A stretch of DNA of 64,000 nucleotides. Origin: Inquilinus limosus. GTDB taxonomy: Bacteria > Pseudomonadota > Alphaproteobacteria > DSM-16000 > Inquilinaceae. The stretch is from assembly GCF_002195995.1 (NCBI RefSeq), contig NZ_NHON01000004.1, positions 91,324 through 155,323 of the forward strand, in the 5' to 3' direction. Positions 59,883 through 64,000 of the stretch are shown here, piece by piece. Below the pieces are notes generated by a model, which worked only from the letters and a program-made list of their open reading frames with translations, had not been told where the DNA came from and searched no databases. Made by a program: the position numbers and the translations under genes. Numbering within the stretch: position 1 is the first letter of the stretch; every line of letters begins with the position of its first letter.

Positions 59883-60793
59883 TTCACCCTCGCATGGCGG
59901 GACACCAGGGCGGCCAGGCCGATCACCGCAGCCACGGCCAACAGCAGCACCACGGCCAGCGCGGCGCCGAACGGCCAGTTGAAGGCCATGCCGAACTGGC
60001 TCCAGATCGCACGGCCGAAAGTGAAGCCCTGGTTGCCGCCGACCATCTGCGGCGTCAGGAAGTCGCCCAGCGCCAGCACCATCACGAACAGCCCGCCGAC
60101 GATCGACCCGGGCAGGCTCAGCGGCAGCACCACGGTGCGGAAGGTCTGGCCCGGCCGGGCGCCGAGATCGGCCGAGGCCGCGGCCAGCGACGGCGGGATC
60201 CGCTCCAGCGACAGGAAGATCGGCAGGATGGCGTAGGGCAGGTAGATCACCGCCATGGTGATCATCACCGCCGTCTGGTTGAAGATGAACAGCTTGCTGG
60301 GCGCATCCAGGATCCCGGCCGACACCAGGGCCCAGTTCAGGATGCCATTGAAGCCCAGGATGTTGCGCATGGCGTAGATCTTGACGATGTAGTTCATCGC
60401 CAGCGGGATCACGCTGAACAGCAGCATGAAGTAGCGGACCCGACCCTCCAGCCGCCAGATCAGATAGGCGATGATGTAGCCGAAGATCAGGCCGACCGCG
60501 GCGACGATGGCGGCCAGCTGCAGGGTGCCCAGGAACACCCGGATGTAGCTGGGCTGGGCCAGGAAGGCGGCGTAGTTGGCCAAGGTGAGCTGGTGCACCA
60601 CCTGGCCGTCCGCCATCGACCAGAAGCCGGTCATCAGGAAGGCGGCCAAAGGCGCCAGGATCAACGCCGTCGGCAGGCCATAGACGGCGATCCGCGGCAG
60701 CCAGCGGCCCGCGGCGCGGATGGCGGGCGACCCGGCGCCGAGGCGCCCGGCCGGATCCGCGGGGGCGAAGGCATCGGCCATGGCCATCCTCAT
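59879..60793 (-). CDS. potB: ABC permease, PotB-like
   Basis: 304 residues. The ATG at 60793 (MRMAMADAF) overlaps the PotA stop as ATGA, so it is preferred over an ATG further upstream. Membrane helices: GLPTALILAPLAAFLMTGFW, VFLGTLQLAAIVAAVGLIFGYIIAYLIW, and GQTFRTVVLPLSLPGSIVGGLFVMVLALGDFL with the coupling loop SADLGARPGQTF. First half of the permease dimer. Confidence 0.9.
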   Translation of the reverse strand: MRMAMADAFAPADPAGRLGAGSPAIRAAGRWLPRIAVYGLPTALILAPLAAFLMTGFWSMADGQVVHQLTLANYAAFLAQPSYIRVFLGTLQLAAIVAAVGLIFGYIIAYLIWRLEGRVRYFMLLFSVIPLAMNYIVKIYAMRNILGFNGILNWALVSAGILDAPSKLFIFNQTAVMITMAVIYLPYAILPIFLSLERIPPSLAAASADLGARPGQTFRTVVLPLSLPGSIVGGLFVMVLALGDFLTPQMVGGNQGFTFGRAIWSQFGMAFNWPFGAALAVVLLLAVAAVIGLAALVSRHARVK

Positions 60794-61839
60794 GCCCCCA
60801 GCACGCTGACATCGGCGTCGGACCACCAGACCGAGACGGGGTCGCCGACCCCGGCGCTCCCGTCATAATCCGGCGTCGGCAGGCGGATCTTGATGCTGGA
60901 ATCGGTCCCGCCCAGCCGCACCACGATCTGGGTGGTGGCGCCGAGGAAGGTCAGGCTCTCCACCGCGCCCTCGGCCGACCGGCGCTCGGCGCCCGGGCGC
61001 AGGCTCAGGCTCTCCGGCCGGATGGCGATGGCCGACGGGCTGCCGGACGGGGCGACGGCATGCCGGCCCAGCGGGCTGTCGACCGCCGCGGCCCCGGCGG
61101 CGCGGGCCGGCAGCAGGTTGTTCTCGCCGAAGAACCGGGCCACGAACTCGCTGCGCGGGCGGTAGTAGATCTCCTTCGGCGTGCCGACCTGCTCGATCCG
61201 GCCATGGTCCATCACCACGATCCGGTCGGACATGGCGATCGCCTCCTCCTGGTCATGGGTGATGAAGACGAAGGTGGTGCGGATGCGGCGCTGCAGGTCC
61301 TTCAGGAACTCCTGCATCGACCGGCGCAGCCCGGCATCCAGGGCGGCCAGCGGCTCGTCCAGCAGCACCACGCGCGGCTCGCAGATGATGGCGCGGGCCA
61401 GGGCCACGCGCTGGCGCTGGCCGCCGCTCAGCTCGCCAGGATGGCGATCGGCCTTGTCGGCCAGGCCGACCACCGCCAGCGCGTCGGCCACCCGGCGCTC
61501 GACCTCGGCCCGGGGCCGGCGCCGCATCCTAAGGCCATAGCCGACATTGCGGGCCACGGTCATATGCGGGAACAGCGCATAGTCCTGGAACACGGTGTTG
61601 AACGGCCGGCGGAAGATCGGCGTGGCGGTGATGTCCGCCCCGTCCAGCAGGATCCGGCCGGTGCTCGGGGCGGTGAAGCCGCCGAGCATCCGCAGGATCG
61701 TGGTCTTGCCGGAGCCGGAGGGGCCGAGGATGGTCAGGAACTCGCCGTCCCCGATCTCCAGGTCGAAGGGCTGCAGCACGGTGACCGCGCCGTAGGATTT
61801 GCCGACCCCGGCAAGGCGGATGAGGCTTCGGAATGTCAT
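60790..61839 (-). CDS. potA: ABC ATPase, PotA-like
   Basis: 349 residues. Walker A GPSGSGKTTILRML, Q-loop FQDYALFPHMTVARNVGYGL, signature LSGGQRQRVALARA, Walker B VVLLDEPLAALD, H-loop ITHDQEEA. The C-terminal TOBE domain (from about 245: IRPESLSLRPGAERR) is typical of the PotA/UgpC/MalK branch. It overlaps the PotB-like gene by 4 bases. Confidence 0.93.
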   Translation of the reverse strand: MTFRSLIRLAGVGKSYGAVTVLQPFDLEIGDGEFLTILGPSGSGKTTILRMLGGFTAPSTGRILLDGADITATPIFRRPFNTVFQDYALFPHMTVARNVGYGLRMRRRPRAEVERRVADALAVVGLADKADRHPGELSGGQRQRVALARAIICEPRVVLLDEPLAALDAGLRRSMQEFLKDLQRRIRTTFVFITHDQEEAIAMSDRIVVMDHGRIEQVGTPKEIYYRPRSEFVARFFGENNLLPARAAGAAAVDSPLGRHAVAPSGSPSAIAIRPESLSLRPGAERRSAEGAVESLTFLGATTQIVVRLGGTDSSIKIRLPTPDYDGSAGVGDPVSVWWSDADVSVLGA

Positions 61840-61859
61840 GACGGCCCTCGGCCTGACTC

Positions 61860-62894
61860 TCAGTTGGCGGGTGTGGCCTTGATCTCGTTCCACAGGTCGA
61901 TGCGCTTGGAGAAGCTCTCTGGCGCCTGCAGGAACACCAGCTTGTCGGCATAGGTCAGGCCGATCGCCTGGTTGGCGTCGGCATTGGTGGTGTTGCCGTA
62001 GCCGGTCTTCTCGCTGATGTAGGTGCCGACCTTCCTGTCCAGCATGGTGTCGATCCAGGCCTCGGCCAGGGCGGTGTCGCGCGCGCCGGCGCTGATCGCC
62101 CAGCAATCGATCCAGCCGATCGCCCCTTCCTTCGGGATGGTCAGCGCGGCGTCGATGCCCTTCTTCTGCAACTGCGGCACCTGCGGCTCGCCCATCGACA
62201 TCATCAGGTCGATCCCGCCCTGGGCGAAGATGCTGACCCCGTCGTCGAAGCCGGCGTAGTAGGACAGCACGGTGCGCTTCTGGTCGATCAGCTTGGCCTT
62301 GATCGCGGCGAACTGGTCGTCGGTCAGGTTGAACGGGTCCTTGTAGCCCAGCGTCAGCGCGGTGGTGACAATGGCGTTGTTGGCGTCGTCCATCGCCAGC
62401 ACCCGGCCCTCGTACTTCTCGTCCCACAGCACCGACCAGCTGTCGGGCGGGGTGGGGAAGGCCTTCTTGTCATAGATCAGCGGGATCGACCCCCAGGCGA
62501 AGGGCACGGCGTAGGTCTTGCCGTCGAACACGATGGCCTGGACGTCGCGGAAGGCCGGCAGCAGGTTGGCGGCGTTGGGGATCTTCGCCAGGTCCACCGG
62601 CTGCACCAGCTTCTCCTGCACCAGCCGCTTGTAGGACGAGGTTTCGATGGCGATGACGTCGTAATCCTCGCCCTTGGTCGCCGTCATCTTGGCGAAGATC
62701 TCGTCGACGCTGCCGGTGTAGGTGATCTTGGCCTTGGCCCCGGTCTTCTCCTCGAACGCCTTGACCCAGGGCTCGTCGGCATAGCCCTCCCAGGTCAGCA
62801 CCCGCAGCTCCTTCTCCGCCGCCGCGGCGGGCAGGGCCGCCCCAAGGGCCGCCAGCATGCAGGCGCCCATGACGAACTCACGCCGTCTCACCAT
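61860..62894 (-). CDS. ABC substrate-binding protein, PotD/PotF-like
   Basis: 344 residues; the ATG at 62894 has AGGAGG at short spacing. The signal region VRRREFVMGACMLAALGAAL carries a twin-Arg-like RRREF motif and an AAA cleavage site. The mature domain has LRVLTWEGYADEPWVKAFEEKTG, IAFAWGSIPLIYDKKAF-like lobes and TKGEDYDVIAIETSSYKRLV. It is a polyamine-class periplasmic receptor; the exact ligand is not set. It is upstream of potA in the operon, after the aminotransferase. Confidence 0.9.
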   Translation of the reverse strand: MVRRREFVMGACMLAALGAALPAAAAEKELRVLTWEGYADEPWVKAFEEKTGAKAKITYTGSVDEIFAKMTATKGEDYDVIAIETSSYKRLVQEKLVQPVDLAKIPNAANLLPAFRDVQAIVFDGKTYAVPFAWGSIPLIYDKKAFPTPPDSWSVLWDEKYEGRVLAMDDANNAIVTTALTLGYKDPFNLTDDQFAAIKAKLIDQKRTVLSYYAGFDDGVSIFAQGGIDLMMSMGEPQVPQLQKKGIDAALTIPKEGAIGWIDCWAISAGARDTALAEAWIDTMLDRKVGTYISEKTGYGNTTNADANQAIGLTYADKLVFLQAPESFSKRIDLWNEIKATPAN

Positions 62895-62923
62895 CTCAGC
62901 CTCCTGTTTTCTGTCTTGTTGGT

Positions 62924-63868
62924 TCAGACCACGCGTCCCGCCAGCGGGCGGTCCGGGTCGGTGTAGTCGACCGGCGTGCGGTGCCAGCCGGCCGCGTGCT
63001 TCTCCCAGTACAGCGCCTTCAGCCGGGCGCTGACCGGTCCCGGCCGGTCGTTGCCCATGACATGGCCGTCGACGCGCGACACCGGCATCACGCCGCCGGC
63101 GGTAGTGGTGCAGAACATCTCGTCGGCCTGCAGCAGGTCCTCGTGCCGCAGCGGCGCGATCCGGGCCGGCAGGCCGATCTCGTCGCACAGCTCCAGCACC
63201 GAGCGGCGGGTGATGCCCTCCAGCGACCCGCGGTCGGGCGTCAGCACCTGGCCGTCGCGGACCACGAAGACGTTGAAGCCCGGCCCTTCGGTGACATAGC
63301 CCTCGGCGTCCAGCAGCACCGCGGTGTCGGCGCCGCGGTCATGCGCCTCCAGGAGGCCGCGGGTCAGGTCGCCCCACTGGTAGTTCTTGATCGTCGGATC
63401 GACCGAGGCGCTGGCTGTGCGCGGGATGGAGGCGACGTGCAGATGCGCCCCGCGCTCCTGCACATCCTTCGGGATCACGTCGATCCAGGGAATGGCGTAG
63501 GCGATGAAGGCATTGTCGCAATCGGCCGGCCGGCGCGACCCGAAGATGCGCGGCCGGCCGCGGGTGCAGATCATCGCCACATAGGCGTCGCGCAGCCCAG
63601 CCAGGGCGACGCAGCGGGCCAGGATCGCCGCGATCTCCGCCCGGTCATGTGGCGGCGCCAAGCGCATCCCGGCCAATGACCGCTCGAACCGGTCGAGATG
63701 GTCGGCCAGGCGGAAGAAGCCGCCGTCGCGCACATGCACCACGTCATAGGTGACGTCGGACCGGGTGAAGCCCCAGTCCAGCACCGAGATCTTCGCCTCG
63801 GCGATCGGCACATAGGCGCCGGCCACGAAGGCCGCCCCGGCCGAGTAATCCTGCTGGCTTGCGGTCAT
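62924..63868 (-). CDS. Class IV aminotransferase (D-amino acid / branched-chain type)
   Basis: 314 residues from the ATG at 63868. PLP lysine in SVDPTIKNYQWGDLTRGL; VLLDAEGYVTEGPGFNVFVV with the conserved Glu; GITRRSVLELCDEIGLPARI; CTTTAGGVMPVSRVDG. The group includes branched-chain, D-alanine and 4-amino-4-deoxychorismate-type enzymes. First gene of the ABC operon, so it probably transaminates the imported amine or amino acid; which one is unknown. Confidence 0.9.
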   Translation of the reverse strand: MTASQQDYSAGAAFVAGAYVPIAEAKISVLDWGFTRSDVTYDVVHVRDGGFFRLADHLDRFERSLAGMRLAPPHDRAEIAAILARCVALAGLRDAYVAMICTRGRPRIFGSRRPADCDNAFIAYAIPWIDVIPKDVQERGAHLHVASIPRTASASVDPTIKNYQWGDLTRGLLEAHDRGADTAVLLDAEGYVTEGPGFNVFVVRDGQVLTPDRGSLEGITRRSVLELCDEIGLPARIAPLRHEDLLQADEMFCTTTAGGVMPVSRVDGHVMGNDRPGPVSARLKALYWEKHAAGWHRTPVDYTDPDRPLAGRVV

Positions 63869-63958
63869 GCGCCGTCCCCGTCTGCGCGGCCCTGCGGCCG
63901 GTCCCGTGTTGTCCGGATTGGCCTGCAGGATGCGCAACGAATCTCTCATTGGCAATAG

Positions 63959-63978
63959 AAATTTCGTATACGAATTTT
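63959..63978. promoter_or_regulatory. Near-perfect palindrome upstream of the amine operon
   Basis: AAATTTCGTATACGAATTTT is a 20-bp palindrome with a single mismatched pair (core CGTATACG exact). It lies about 90 bases upstream of the aminotransferase start, in the AT-rich promoter area. It could bind the XRE-cupin regulator or a GntR-type protein. Confidence 0.65.
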
Positions 63979-64000
63979 GATTGATCTTTGGAAACCGGAG

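Noticed and set aside
1-64000. CRISPR arrays, rRNA genes, prophage, complete insertion sequences
   Set aside because: No spaced direct repeats, rRNA signatures, phage structural genes or intact transposases were seen on either strand.

Overview
The window comes from a high-GC alphaproteobacterium. Three things point there: codon use is strongly G/C-biased at third positions, the block rlpA-tmk-holB-metG-tatD-MBL hydrolase is in the alphaproteobacterial order, and there are ECF sigma, GcvA-type LysR and RHH proteins typical of soil Rhodospirillales. A relative of Inquilinus or Azospirillum is my inference, not proven. No rRNA, phage, complete IS or CRISPR array is visible. One tRNA-Ser(TGA) is present.

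Layout. 1-3400: the glmS 3' end (with an internal gap), a secreted two-module protein, a kinase-like phosphotransferase, a conserved hypothetical gene, and a gene fragment behind a 136-bp inverted-repeat element. 3742-9389: membrane PQQ glucose dehydrogenase, a DgcA-like flavin/Fe-S demethylase and its divergent LysR regulator. 9408-12093: vapBC and a TctDE-like two-component system. 12195-14918: a NitT/TauT-type ABC importer. 15117-17996: alkylation repair (Ada-AlkA fusion plus Ogt) and a PEP-mutase-like enzyme. 18018-20876: an accessory segment with an RHH protein and an RTX protein gene broken by a 115-bp tandem duplication; it is bracketed by second copies of the ends of the neighbouring genes. 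20889-22807: DUF4180, a His/Arg/Asp-rich secreted protein, and decayed DUF892 and SDR genes. 22939-24638: LysR with a YcaC-like hydrolase. 25350-31217: the housekeeping block. 31381-33263: small exported proteins, including a possible cysteine-amidase effector and periplasmic partner. 33290-41401: an aldo/keto reductase, then carbohydrate enzymes (trehalase, GH15, GH144-like) with a coupled ABC exporter-type protein. 41402-44248: BKACE, a lambda-crystallin-type dehydrogenase and an SDR. 44396-46668: a PG-binding/DUF4344 protein and a lipoprotein. 46674-49093: LysR with tautomerase, cupin and DUF4865. 49261-50539: an orphan response regulator convergent with an ECF sigma factor that has an ECF-like promoter. 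50931-53088: a small secreted protein, then a lipid-kinase-like protein coupled to an inositol-phosphatase-like protein. 53098-55652: an ornithine-cyclodeaminase-like protein and a HAL-family protein lacking the MIO tripeptide. 55959-57576: MhqO/MhqD-like genes. 57573-63868: a polyamine-type ABC operon with a class IV aminotransferase, an XRE-cupin regulator and an SDR, preceded by a near-perfect palindrome.

Most of the window is ordinary chromosome. The most unusual points are the frameshifting duplication in the RTX gene and the duplicated flanks around it, the internal gap in GlmS, the MIO-less lyase homologue beside a cyclodeaminase homologue, and the candidate amidase/partner pair.
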